Source: Siphonodentalium dalli (Eukaryota; Mollusca; Scaphopoda; Gadilida; Siphonodentaliidae). Taken from it: a stretch of DNA of 64,000 bases. How positions within the stretch are numbered: the stretch's first letter is position 1; each line of letters opens with the position of its first letter. Location of the stretch: positions 197,456,935-197,520,934 of the forward strand of contig CP136061.1 of assembly GCA_032622095.1 (NCBI GenBank), in the 5' to 3' direction. Position numbers and translations under genes: made by a program. The notes beneath the pieces are model-generated. The model was not told where the DNA came from. It worked only from the letters and a program-made list of their open reading frames with translations, and did no database searches. This document shows positions 46,194-57,757 of the stretch, piece after piece.

Positions 46194-46203
46194 CTTGGCT
46201 GAG
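46194..46203. repeat. Target-site duplication of the MULE (right)
   Basis: CTTGGCTGAG, identical to 40,600-40,609. Confidence 0.9.
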
Positions 46204-47029
46204 GATTAAGCTATCCATGTCCAGCCAAGCCCGTCAACAAACTCACGGTCACTCAACGGATTAGTGCGGCAAGCACTAATGCGACTGTTCCGTCAAGTGA
46301 CCGGAACAAGAATGATTTAAGATAATCACGATTTTTAACGGCGGGAGACCCAAATATTTATAGATATCGGCCCAACGTGTGGTACCAGGTGCAAACACAA
46401 TTCAGTGGCGAGGCCAAGCTGCGACCAAGATACTCTTAATTGGCTTCAATCAAAATATGATCTTCAAACGCAGACAAATCCCGCTTTCACACTGTCTGCA
46501 GCTCATCCGGTTATAAGAAGTTTGGATTATTTCAATCTATTACGTGTATGCCACTATATAATAAATCATTCATTCAGTCGGGCATATTCCTCTTTGCTAC
46601 AATGTTCATACATGTATATGTTTGTATTGGACACACATTGATATAAACGGAAATACTGTGTAGTCACAATGGTCACGCAAGAGTCACGTGACTACTTTTG
46701 TTGGCATTGAGAACACACCTTACACGTTTACACATACGCGAATGGCTAAATCTGGCTAATAATGTCTAAGAGCTACTATATAAAATATTGTAAATAAAGA
46801 ATCCGCGTAACTTTATAGTGTTAGAGTGATCGAGGCATATGTCGATGCATTGACAAACTGTATCGACAAATGATAGGAATAAATGCGACCGTCGATGTAA
46901 TAAGTCTATTTCAAATGTATCTGTCTCAGCTCTAACATAGCTGTATCAGCTAGAAGAAGCTTATTTACTGACATTCGCTCTGCCATGGTCTGCTTTTGGG
47001 TTGAAAGTGGTAAATTTTACCAAGACATA
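46204..47029. other. Start of the disrupted minus-strand ORF, then no gene recognised
   Basis: The minus-strand start ATGGATAGCTTAATC (about 46,232-46,204) belongs to the ORF interrupted by the MULE. The rest is AT-rich with no recognised feature. Confidence 0.45.
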
Positions 47030-47760
47030 CCGGACAATAAATGATGAGGAAGACAGCAACAACTACAAGTAGACATCGACACACTGTCACCCTGGACAGA
47101 TACGAGCATGGCTTTTGAGATTCAATGCACGGAACTGTAGCATTATGCATATGGGAACAGGAAAGGTCTACAACATGTACACATTATTAGAGGAAGACCA
47201 TACGGTTACAGTGGAAACTACTAAGGAAGAAAATAACTTAGGAGTAATATTTTGCTGAACAGTTGAAATTTAGATCACATGTATAAGAGCTGCAATAAAC
47301 CAACCAAAAGCTAGGTCTGCTGAAACGGATCGTCAACTATATGAACGACGAAATATTCCTAATTTCATATAATTGTTAGACCAACAGTGAGCACGGTCCA
47401 TCAATATGAGGTCATCATTATAAAAATGACAAGTAATCAACAGAGAGAGTACAAAGCAAAAGAGACCAACATAAACAAGTCATATGGTGACAGACTGAAA
47501 CACCTTGGCATCCCAACACTAGACTACAGAAGAGACAAATGTGATCCAGATATGCAAAATAATGAATGATTTTAAGAAAGTGCAGTTACCAGCACACTCT
47601 GGGGTATGACAATAGAATGAGAGGACAGGCATTGATGCTAAGCAGAAGACGATACAATAAGAAGTTTACCAAAAATACGTTTAGTTGACGGACAATAGAT
47701 TCCTAGAACAAACTGACAAATGTTTGCATTGATGCTGGAGACAAAAAGATGATAAATTCG
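47030..47760 (+). pseudogene. LINE ORF2 C-terminal remnant
   Basis: Pieces in shifting frames: INDEEDSNN and TLSPWTD (about 47,035-47,100), FNARNCSIMHMGTGKVYNM (about 47,122), KEENNLGV (about 47,225), then SYGDRLKHLGIPTLDYRRD (about 47,480-47,540) and TLWGMT. These match the thumb and C-terminal region after the RT palm in LINE proteins. The palm itself is absent. Heavily decayed. Confidence 0.8.
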
Positions 47761-49171
47761 TATAGTTATTTTAACTGGTCAAGATGCGCAAAAGAAAATG
47801 TTAGTAACTGAGCAAAACGATACGTTTTATGCAAGCGTATAAGCTTTAAAATGGTCTGAAAATTAAAGGCAAATCAAATGTAAAAATATCCTAAGTTTCG
47901 GCAGCTGGTTTTCAGAACGTTTTGGCACCTGGGTTTTCGGTCCAATCATTTGGACTTTCGGCACTTCACCGAAGACGTTTCGATACATGGTTTATGTATT
48001 ATTTTGGACATGATTAGTATGCAGTTGAACAGTTTTAGATGTAGTCGTGTCTTCTTTCCTTCCACTGTACAGCGGAGAAGGAATCTGGCAGATGATCTAG
48101 CTACTTGCTGCTAAAATACAAATAGGATCGAATGCGCACACATGTACATATATGAGTGAAAGTTATACAAATCATTCACCTATTTCAAAAGGTATATGCA
48201 TGTAATTAACCGTAATTAATAAAACATATACATCAGCAAAATATATCGGGTTCAATTAAATTCAATTCATGCATGCATATGATTATTATTCTGATCATCA
48301 TAATATATGTATCCTGTTGTGTATATCTGATAGATACATAGGGTTATTATTATTTTTTGTCCGGTCGTTGGACATTAATTTATGAATGTCTATGCGACTT
48401 AAACATCAACTGATTTAGATGGTAGTAATCGTTGCGCATTTCGATTGAATAATGACTGTTTTCTCAATGAAATGTGCGGCTAATTACAGTACATTTGGCC
48501 CGTTATACAAACATGGCGCAAGTTACTTTTTTTTTTACACCCAAAATTTGAAAGTTCGCAATTTTTATATGAGACATGCTGTATAATAAACAAATTCTAG
48601 GTTTTGTAGCTTAATTATCACATGAGACCGCCTGTGTAAAGTGGCAAACATTTTATATCGATGACGACATGTTGAGACCAACTGTTATTAGAACGATATA
48701 AGTTTATATAGTATTTATTGTAATAATGATTTATAAGAGGAAGCTTGCTGTCATATTGTTGTTTTATTTGTACATATATTGTTTCATCTTAATTTAATCT
48801 ATAGTACATGTAATTGTTGTCGACAAAGACGTAAACATAGTCATTCTAATAGCAAACCTTATTGTTGGGACAGCTAAAATATCACTTCCTTATAATTACC
48901 AAGAGAAGAAGGACAATGTGTATATTGTCGACAAGACCATTCGCGGACGACTTCAACGAAACACGATTGGCAATGCAATTATAAAACTTAAACAGCCCAC
49001 AATCGATTCCCATCTCATGTCACATGTGTTAGGACACATTTACAAACATTTCGAAATATATTGTATATCAATGTTATCAATATATAGTTATGTGTTTAAT
49101 ATTGAGAGTAATTGTTAATTACACATATATGTGGCTAAATATTTAAATATATTTGCTCTATATTGTTACAG
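47761..49171. other. MAM intron 2 sequence, no other gene recognised
   Basis: AT-rich. A four-fold TTCGG-type motif (GTTTCGGCAGC, TTTTCGGTCC, TTTCGGCACTTC) lies at about 47,895-47,970. No ORF with a domain. Confidence 0.5.
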
Positions 49172-49259
49172 ATAGGAATACGATCTACACGAGGAAATGG
49201 TAATCGCGGAGATATAGCTGTGGATGATATAGAATTAACCCCAGGCACCTGCAAAAATA
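49172..49259 (+). CDS. MAM-domain gene, exon 3 of the domain
   Basis: The acceptor TGCTCTATATTGTTACAG and donor AATA/GTGAGA frame an 88-bp exon. It reads IGIRSTRGNGNRGDIAVDDI then ELTPGTCKN. This is the MAM C-terminal signature (R-G-x-x-x-x-G-D-I-A-x-D-D-I followed by the fourth conserved cysteine). It starts in phase 0, matching exon 2, and ends in phase 1, the same phase in which exon 1 begins, so the three exons form a symmetrical module. Reading on without splicing gives a stop six bases later, so either a further exon or an alternative terminal end is possible. Confidence 0.88.
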
Positions 49260-49261
49260 GT

Positions 49262-50305
49262 GAGATTTAATGATCAATTAAAGTAAAATATAACTGAATT
49301 GTGTGGACAAGAATTATGCCCATATATACCATATGAGGTGCACATGCGTGTGTATGTAACTGCTGTTTAAATCCTGTATGTAAGATTTACATTTCTTGGA
49401 AGAGTAAACATAATTATCTTCCAGCGGTAATGTGGTAGAAACTAATAATGTACAAGTAAGATCATAATTATTCGTAATATGGAGATGGGTGGCGGTGCAC
49501 GCATCACTCAACATGAACTCCCTTGTTCGCATTGAATAATATACATTGTACACGTCTAACTAAAAATCATTTGTTATTGATGTTGTTCTAGATTTTCTTA
49601 ACGATATTTCACTGAAATATTACAGTGTGGGAATTTTATTCTCAGAGTGTAAAGTCTGATTCAATCCTTATCTGTGAACAGATGGAAAATCTCCGGAAAA
49701 ACCAGATAATATATCATTGCGATAGGCAACGAACCAGCGCCATAAATCGCCTACCAACATTTTCCAACGGCGCATATAAGCCCACCCCCCCCCCCCCCCC
49801 CCCACCGTGTGCTTCTTTTACAAAACTTCCTGCACGGCTAGTATGGTTTCGTCTGTAGATATTTGAGAATAAGAAACAGTCATTGTTTTTACCTCAAAAT
49901 TACCATCGCAATGTTGATGGAGTCCACACCCGGTGACTTCGTCTATCTCCGTCTTCGATAAAGCCGGAAACATCCGAGTAAATGTTCCGATCGTGACGCT
50001 CAATTAAAGAATTCATATTCTTGTGATATATGTTTTTGGTCACGACGCCTTGTGAATTCAAAACATCTGGCTTGAGCTTTCGGACACGAATCCGGCCGGG
50101 TTTTCTCTAAATGATAATCGGGGACAGTAGGTTCAAGACATGTTCTGTGATGTTACGCTGTGTTCTATATATATGTGAGCGTCGTATGCAGTAGTTGCCT
50201 ATGTGACGATGGTGTATCGCGTTTCTGTCTTCATTGACCACCCCAAATGTACAATGAATCTACACTACGTGAATATGCCTTAATTTAAACCTACTATATA
50301 TATAG
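49262..50305. other. No further gene recognised; C-run
   Basis: Holds an 18-19 nt C-run (about 49,785-49,803). No other structure seen. Confidence 0.5.
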
Positions 50306-50313
50306 ATGAGACC

Positions 50314-51265
50314 CAGGGGCGTGGCTGGAGGGTATCTGTTTGTGTATGTCCACCTTGATAAATTCCAACTGCACCCCCCCCCCCCCCTTGAATCAGACCA
50401 AAGACAGGGTTTTCATAATTCCATTTGCACCCCCATTGAATCGAACCAAACAAAGTTTTAGCATAATTCCATTCCCCTCTTGCACCTAAGTGTTCTGGTC
50501 TACCGTCTAATAGCCTATTCATAAACCATAGTTCTATCTACCCGGTATGATAATATTCAGATATTTGAACCTGTAAATTGCATAAATCCTAACATCTAGT
50601 GATGTAACTCCAGACAAATATACACGAGTGCGGACAAGAAACCAGGACCCACCGGGCCCATCGTGGTTGTTCGGCCCGATGTGAGAAAATTTTGAAAACT
50701 AAACAAGAAAATCGCAAATCCTAGCATCTAGACTGACCTCAAGCTTTCCCAGTGTTGGAAATATCAAACCTCATACTCACCCTTAGGTTAGACATTTTCC
50801 AACTGATGACCGTTTCAGTCCACAATTTTGAACAAATGTAGTAAGATATTGTTTTCTTAAACTCATTAAACTCATTTTTTTTGCCATGTGCACGGGCGGG
50901 GACACACCGGGCCGGCCATATAGTTCGGCCCGGTGTGGGGAAAATTTTGAAATCTGAACAAGAAAATCGCATAATTCTACCAACTAGACTAGCCTCAAGC
51001 CTTCCTAGAGTTGAAAATTTCAAACCTGACACCCCGACTTAGCTTGGAAAATTTGAAACTGATGACAATTCCAGTGACAATTTAGCCCAACTGTAGGACA
51101 ATATTGTTTTCTTAAATTAACTAGCAGTTTTTGACTAGGGAGAGACCAGGACACAAGCTTTCCATGTGTTGGAAATTTCCAACCTGACACCCCCCCCCCC
51201 CCCCAAGGTTGGAAAATTTACAACTGACGGCCATTTTAGTCCAAACCCAAAACGCCATGTCTCTG
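50314..51265. mobile_element. hAT-type MITE with C-tracts, family 2, copy 2
   Basis: The left end CAGGGGCGTGGCTGGAGGG and the right end (reading inward CAGAGACATGGCG) are imperfect TIRs. A perfect 8-bp duplication ATGAGACC flanks it (50306-50313, 51266-51273). The body aligns by eye to 14,182-15,116, including CTTGAATCAGACC..., TAGCATCTAG and the TTGGAAATTTCCAACCTGAC/C-run units. Confidence 0.9.
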
Positions 51266-51273
51266 ATGAGACC

Positions 51274-51837
51274 GGTCCCATTATTATCAATGGAGGAGAA
51301 CGCGGACTCGTCTCAAAACAAAACTGAAGCCAGATATCTTGTACACACACATTCCGCATTGGTTTCGATATACAGGCTACATCTGTGATATCCAAGTAGC
51401 TGACTTTGCATAAACCCAGTTCGCGGTTTTCGACCTAGAAGAGATGTGTAACCAAGTAGCTAGAAATCTCGATAAAACAAGCTTCCGGTGTCATGTCGAG
51501 GATGTCAAAAAAAATCTGCTCCCGATAAAATACGTCAAAAAGTTACTTTTTAGGTTCGACAAGTACATAAAAATTCGACAGGAATGTTTGCTACGTACAT
51601 GTAGGGGCAAACTATGGCTTTAGGTCGCCAGCCAGTCAAGGCAAGTGTCGAGTTCACAGCGCAGTCATCTCGGGCGAAAGATTGGCCGACGCGACAGACT
51701 GCTTTATCGGTAACGCCCCCAGGGATAATTACTAATCCGCTCAGCGAGTACACATTCAGAGCACTCCGCTGGCAAACGCGATTATTGCTTAATAGGTCAG
51801 GTATAAATTGTTTGCATGGGTGAACCTGACCGGCAAT
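51274..51837. other. No gene recognised
   Basis: 51,595-51,640 (TACATGTAGGGGCAAACTAT then GGCTTTAGGTCGCC) has an inverted, partly matching counterpart at about 62,383-62,425, suggesting a small dispersed element. Otherwise nothing seen. Confidence 0.45.
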
Positions 51838-51949
51838 ATGGGGAGATGGTGTGGTGTATATATATACTATGGTTTTAGCCCGTGTATTTCTTCGCTGATT
51901 TTAAATCCTTGCGGAGATAAAATGTTGCATCTGTCCTGTATATATACTA
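51838..51949. repeat. Left flank of the Helitron block; one arm of an inverted duplication
   Basis: GGGGAGATGGTGTGGTGTAT...CTATGGTTTTAGCCCGTGTA...AATGTTGCATCTGTCCTGTA ending TATATACTA. The reverse complement, uninterrupted, is found at about 59,050-59,200, and a direct partial copy at 58,770-58,850. Confidence 0.9.
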
Positions 51950-52845
51950 CTAGAAGGTGACCCGACTTCGTCCGGGCTTTGACCTTGAATTGTCTATTTT
52001 GAAGGCCAAGGTCAAGTGGGGTCACGATTTGACCCGTCCAAAACACAGTGCCCGAACAAAAGTACCCGACAAAAGTACCCGTCGAAATCCATCTGGTTTT
52101 ACCCGATTTGACCTTGAATTGACCATTTTGAAGGTCAAGGTCAGGTGGGGTCAAACACCAACACCCCAAAAATGGTGGAAATCGGCCCAGCGGATACCGG
52201 GAAATCGGCCCAGCGGATACCGAGATACCCTATGCATCAAATTTCGTCCGTAAAAATCCGCCAGTTTAACCCGATTTGATTTCCACTGAAGTATATAAAC
52301 GCGCCTCAAGTTTCAACGTAAAGATAAATTACCATCGGTGCCCGAGATATCGCCAAGACGTCTGAAACAGTCAAATGCATCGGCCGGGTAAGAGTTAACG
52401 TGATCTAACTTTATGACCTCTAACGACGTCATAGAAGTTACGCATTGTTTTTACCCTGATAGAAGATCGTACCACTTCTTCTTAATAATTGAGGCAGATA
52501 ACTAAAACGGATACATACATATTATATATCGTTGGAAAGAGGAAACACGAAAGATTCTCATAGTGTCATTATTATGACTGGCATGTTATTATTCGCGCTG
52601 TTTCGAATCGATTTGTAAGCACCGAACTGAAATATATTAGCGCAAAACGGCGTAAAAACAGATTTGACCTCGGCACGTGAAAAGTTGACCTCGCACGGAC
52701 AAATTAATAGGCCTATGTTAGTCCTGACCCGAAAATACCCCCACATACCAAGTTTCATCGAAATCGGCTGGGCCATTTTCGAGTCCATCGATTACACACA
52801 AACACAAACACACAAACAAACAGATCTTCCAAAATATATAATAGA
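51950..52845 (-). mobile_element. Helitron-like unit A1 (896 bp)
   Basis: Plus start CTAGAAGGTGACCCGACTTC, end AAAATATATAATAGA. The minus-strand 3' hairpin is CCCGGAC-GAA-GTCGGG (one bulged G). It carries one extra CCCAGCGGATACCG duplication shared by all A units. Confidence 0.88.
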
Positions 52846-53769
52846 CTAGAAGGTGACCCGACTTCGTCCGGGCTTTGACCTTGAATTGTCTATTTTGAAG
52901 GCCAAGATCAAGTGGGGTCACGATTTGACCCGTCCAAAACACAGTGCCCGAACAAAAGTACCCGACAAAAGTACCCGTCGAAATCCATCCGGTTTTACCC
53001 GATTTGACCTTGAATTGACTATTTTGAAGGTCAAGGTCAGGTGGGGTCAAACACCAACACCCCAAAAATGGTGGAAATTGGCCCAGCGGATACCGGGAAA
53101 TCGGCCCAGCGGATACCGAGATACCCTATGCATCAAATTTCGTCCGTAAAAATCCGCCAGTTTAACCCGATTTGATTTCCACTGAAGTATATAAACGCGC
53201 CTCATATACACACGCTCATTAATTATCAAGTTTCAACGTAAAGATAAATTACCATCGGTGCCCGAGATATCGCCAAGACGTCTCTGAAACAGTCAAATGC
53301 ATCGGCCGGTTATGAGTTAACGTGATCTAACTTTATGACCTCTAACGACGTCATAGAAGTTACGCATTGTTTTTACCCTGATAGAAGATCGTACCACTTC
53401 TTCTTAATAATTGAGACAGATAACTAAAACGGATACATACATATTATATATCGTTGGAAAGAGGAAACACGAAAGATTCTCATAGTGTCATTATTATGAC
53501 TGGCATATTATTATTCGCGCTGTTTCGAATCGATTTGTAAGCACCGAACTGAAATATATTAGCGCAAAACGGCGTAAAAACAGATTTGACCTCGGCACGT
53601 GAAAAGTTGACCTCGCACGGACAAATTAATAGGCCTATGTTAGTCCTGACCCGAAAATACCCCCACATACCAAGTTTCATCGAAATCGGCTGGGCCATTT
53701 TCGAGTCCATCGATTACACACAAACACACAAACACACAAACAAACAGATCTTCCAAAATATATAATAGA
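52846..53769 (-). mobile_element. Helitron-like unit A2 (924 bp)
   Basis: As A1, with a ~25-bp insertion ATATACACACGCTCATTAAT (about 53,204-53,228) absent from the other A units, plus a short CTCT addition. Confidence 0.88.
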
Positions 53770-54659
53770 CTAGAAGGTGACCCGACTTCGTCCGGGCTTT
53801 GACCTTGAATTGTCTATTTTGAAGGCCAAGATCAAGTGGGGTCACGATTTGACCCGTCCAAAACACAGTGCCCGAACAAAAGTACCCGACAAAAGTACCC
53901 GTCGAAATCCATCCGGTTTTACCCGATTTGACCTTGAATTGACCATTTTGAAGGTCAAGGTCAGGTGGGGTCAAACACCAACACCCCAAAAATGGTGGAA
54001 ATCGGCCCAGCGGATACCGGGAAATCGGCCCAGCGGATACCGAGATACCCTATGCATCAAATTTCGTCCGTAAAAATCCGCCAGTTTAACCCGATTTGAT
54101 TTCCACTGAAGTATATAAACGCGCCTCAAGTTTCAACGTAAAGATAAATTACCATCGGTGCCCGAGATATCGCCAAGACGTCTGAAACAGTCAAATGCAT
54201 CGGCCGGGTAAGAGTTAACGTGATCTAACTTTATGACCTCTAACGACGTCATAGAAGTTACGCATTGTTTTTACCCTGATACAAGATCGTACCACTTCTT
54301 CTTAATAATTGAGGCAGATAACTAAAACGGATACATACATATTATATATCGTTGGAAAGAGGAAACACGAAAGATTCTCATAGTGTCATTATTATGACTG
54401 GCATGTTATTATTCGCGCTGTTTCGAATCGATTTGTAAGCACCGAACTGAAATATATTAGCGCAAAACGGCGTAAAAACAGATTTGACCTCGGCACGTGA
54501 AAAGTTGACCTCGCACGGACAAATTAATAGGCCTATGTTAGTCCTGACCCGAAAATACCCCCACATACCAAGTTTCATCGAAATCGGCTGGGCCATTTTC
54601 GAGTCCATCGATTACACACAAACACACAAACAAACAGATCTTCCAAAATATATAATAGA
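53770..54659 (-). mobile_element. Helitron-like unit A3 (890 bp)
   Basis: As A1. Joined to B1 by the same CTAG/TC border. Differs from A4 by a few single bases (for example GATACAAGATC for GATAGAAGATC). Confidence 0.88.
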
Positions 54660-55763
54660 CTAGCAGGTTAGCCCGCCACTGGCGGCATTCGTCCCATGGC
54701 TTTGTTTCAGAAACATGACATTTTTTTAATTATTTTGTTTTTAATTATTTTTGTTTTTTATTTTTTAATTTGAATTTAATGTTTTTTAAATTTAATTTTT
54801 TGTTTCTGGCGGAAAAATTTACCCGTAGAAACCGCCCCTTCCTAGGAACGACAGACAACGCATTCTTTGTTTCGTGAAATCTCTCTACGATAACATTGCA
54901 TTGAATTTAAATTAAATTTTAAATTGTTTTAATTAAATTTTTTGTTTCTGGCGGAAAAATTTACCCGTAGAAATCCCCCCTTCCTAGGAACGACAGACAA
55001 CGCATTCTTTGTTTCGTGAAATCTCTCTACGATAACATTGCATTGAATTTAAAACAAACGCTTCCCGTCGGGAAATCTGTCTTCGGGTCGTTGTTGGCAT
55101 CACGGCTCCCCGAAAACTCTCACATTGCCGAAAACGTGTATTTAGTAATATCGTTGTTTGTTGATATTTACGGCTTGGGGGCTATTTTCTTATTTAGCAA
55201 GTTTGAGCTCAATCGGTTAGAGTCTATAAAGGACACACTCATATATATGACACTTCCCGTAGGTAGCAAGTTTGAGCTCAATCGGCATTCCCTGGAATTT
55301 CCCGTAGATTGGCAGATTCCAGTAGCTTTATAACGGTATATCTGGGGAGAAATCTGATGCTATATTCGTGATTATCTGGGATGATTTCGGTATATACCGA
55401 AGGTATATACTGTAAAATCAAAGCGCGCCATGCGAGGGAATAAATTTCGAGCGATAACGTTTGCGTTCCCGTATAACTCTGCAGATGCGAATAACGTTGA
55501 ATGGGAAACAGACGCTCTTTATAGAGATGCGTCAAAAAGAAACGCTCATTAAATAATCACTTGATTAACCCCCGCCGTGCCTTTGCGGTGATTTGAGATT
55601 GGAGAACGGGTGCTCTGAGCTTCTCTAAACCGCTACCACGGTCGTGTCGGTGGGATTTGACACTTACATAGGAAGTTTGATCTCAATCTGTACACGCGTT
55701 TTGGATTCTATGAAGTACACACACACACACACATATACGAAGTCTCAAAATATATAGTATAGA
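54660..55763 (-). mobile_element. Helitron-like unit B1 (1104 bp)
   Basis: Same terminal logic, different body. The minus 3' end is CCGCC-AGT-GGCGG hairpin then GCTAACCTGCTAG. The 5' end is TCTATACTATATATTTTGAG with an (GT)n run. Internal ~115-bp tandem duplication (GTTTCTGGCGGAAAAATTTA...) at 54,798-55,050. It contains a CAAGTTTGAGCTCAATCGG pair. Confidence 0.85.
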
Positions 55764-56653
55764 CTAGAAGGTGACCCGACTTCGTCCGGGCTTTGACCTT
55801 GAATTGTCTATTTTGAAGGCCAAGGTCAAGTGGGGTCACGATTTGACCCGTCCAAAACACAGTGCCCGAACAAAAGTACCCGACAAAAGTACCCGTCGAA
55901 ATCCATCCGGTTTTACCCGATTTGACCTTGAATTGACCATTTTGAAGGTCAAGGTCAGGTGGGGTCAAACACCAACACCCCAAAAATGGTGGAAATCGGC
56001 CCAGCGGATACCGGGAAATCGGCCCAGCGGATACCGAGATACCCTATGCATCAAATTTCGTCCGTAAAAATCCGCCAGTTTAACCCGATTTGATTTCCAC
56101 TGAAGTATATAAACGCGCCTCAAGTTTCAACGTAAAGATAAATTACCATCGGTGCCCGAGATATCGCCAAGACGTCTGAAACAGTCAAATGCATCGGCCG
56201 GTTATGAGTTAACGTGATCTAACTTTATGACCTCTAACGACGTCATAGAAGTTACGCATTGTTTTTACCCTGATAGAAGATCGTACCACTTCTTCTTAAT
56301 AATTGAGGCAGATAACTAAAACGGATACATACATATTATATATCGTTGGAAAGAGGAAACACGAAAGATTCTCATAGTGTCATTATTATGACTGGCATGT
56401 TATTATTCGCGCTGTTTCGAATCGATTTGTAAGCACCGAACTGAAATATATTAGCGCAAAACGGCGTAAAAACAGATTTGACCTCGGCACGTGAAAAGTT
56501 GACCTCGCACGGACAAATTAATAGGCCTATGTTAGTCCTGACCCGAAAATACCCCCACATACCAAGTTTCATCGAAATCGGCTGGGCCATTTTCGAGTCC
56601 ATCGATTACACACAAACACACAAACAAACAGATCTTCCAAAATATATAATAGA
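55764..56653 (-). mobile_element. Helitron-like unit A4 (890 bp)
   Basis: Near-identical to A3 and A5. Confidence 0.88.
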
Positions 56654-57757
56654 CTAGCAGGTTAGCCCGCCACTGGCGGCATTCGTCCCATGGCTTTGTT
56701 TCAGAAACATGACATTTTTTTAATTATTTTGTTTTTAATTATTTTTGTTTTTTATTTTTTAATTTGAATTTAATGTTTTTTAAATTTAATTTTTTGTTTC
56801 TGGCGGAAAAATTTACCCGTAGAAATCGCCCCTTCCTAGGAACGACAGACAACGCATTCTTTGTTTCGTGAAATCTCTCTACGATAACATTGCATTGAAT
56901 TTAAATTAAATTTTAAATTGTTTTAATTAAATTTTTTGTTTCTGGCGGAAAAATTTACCCGTAGAAATCCCCCCTTCCTAGGAACGACAGACAACGCATT
57001 CTTTGTTTCGTGAAATCTCTCTACGATAACATTGCATTGAATTTAAAACAAACGCTTCCCGTCGGGAAATCTGTCTTCGGGTCGTTGTTGGCATCACGGC
57101 TCCCCGAAAACTCTCACATTGCCGAAAACGTGTATTTAGTAATATCGTTGTTTGTTGATATTTACGGCTTGGGGGCTATTTTCTTATTTAGCAAGTTTGA
57201 GCTCAATCGGTTAGAGTCTATAAAGGACACACTCATATATATGACACTTCCCGTAGGTAGCAAGTTTGAGCTCAATCGGCATTCCCTGGAATTTCCCGTA
57301 GATTGGCAGATTCCAGTAGCTTTATAACGGTATATCTGGGGAGAAATCTGATGCTATATTCGTGATTATCTGGGATGATTTCGGTATATACCGAAGGTAT
57401 ATACTGTAAAATCAAAGCGCGCCATGCGAGGGAATAAATTTCGAGCGATAACGTTTGCGTTCCCGTATAACTCTGCAGATGCGAATAACGTTGAATGGGA
57501 AACAGACGCTCTTTATAGAGATGCGTCAAAAAGAAACGCTCATTAAATAATCACTTGATTAACCCCCGCCGTGCCTTTGCGGTGATTTGAGATTGGAGAA
57601 CGGGTGCTCTGAGCTTCTCTAAACCGCTACCACGGTCGTGTCGGTGGGATTTGACACTTACATAGGAAGTTTGATCTCAATCTGTACACGCGTTTTGGAT
57701 TCTATGAAGTACACACACACACACACATATACGAAGTCTCAAAATATATAGTATAGA
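56654..57757 (-). mobile_element. Helitron-like unit B2 (1104 bp)
   Basis: Near-identical to B1 over its full length; by eye one clear difference (GTAGAAATCGCC for GTAGAAACCGCC). Confidence 0.85.
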
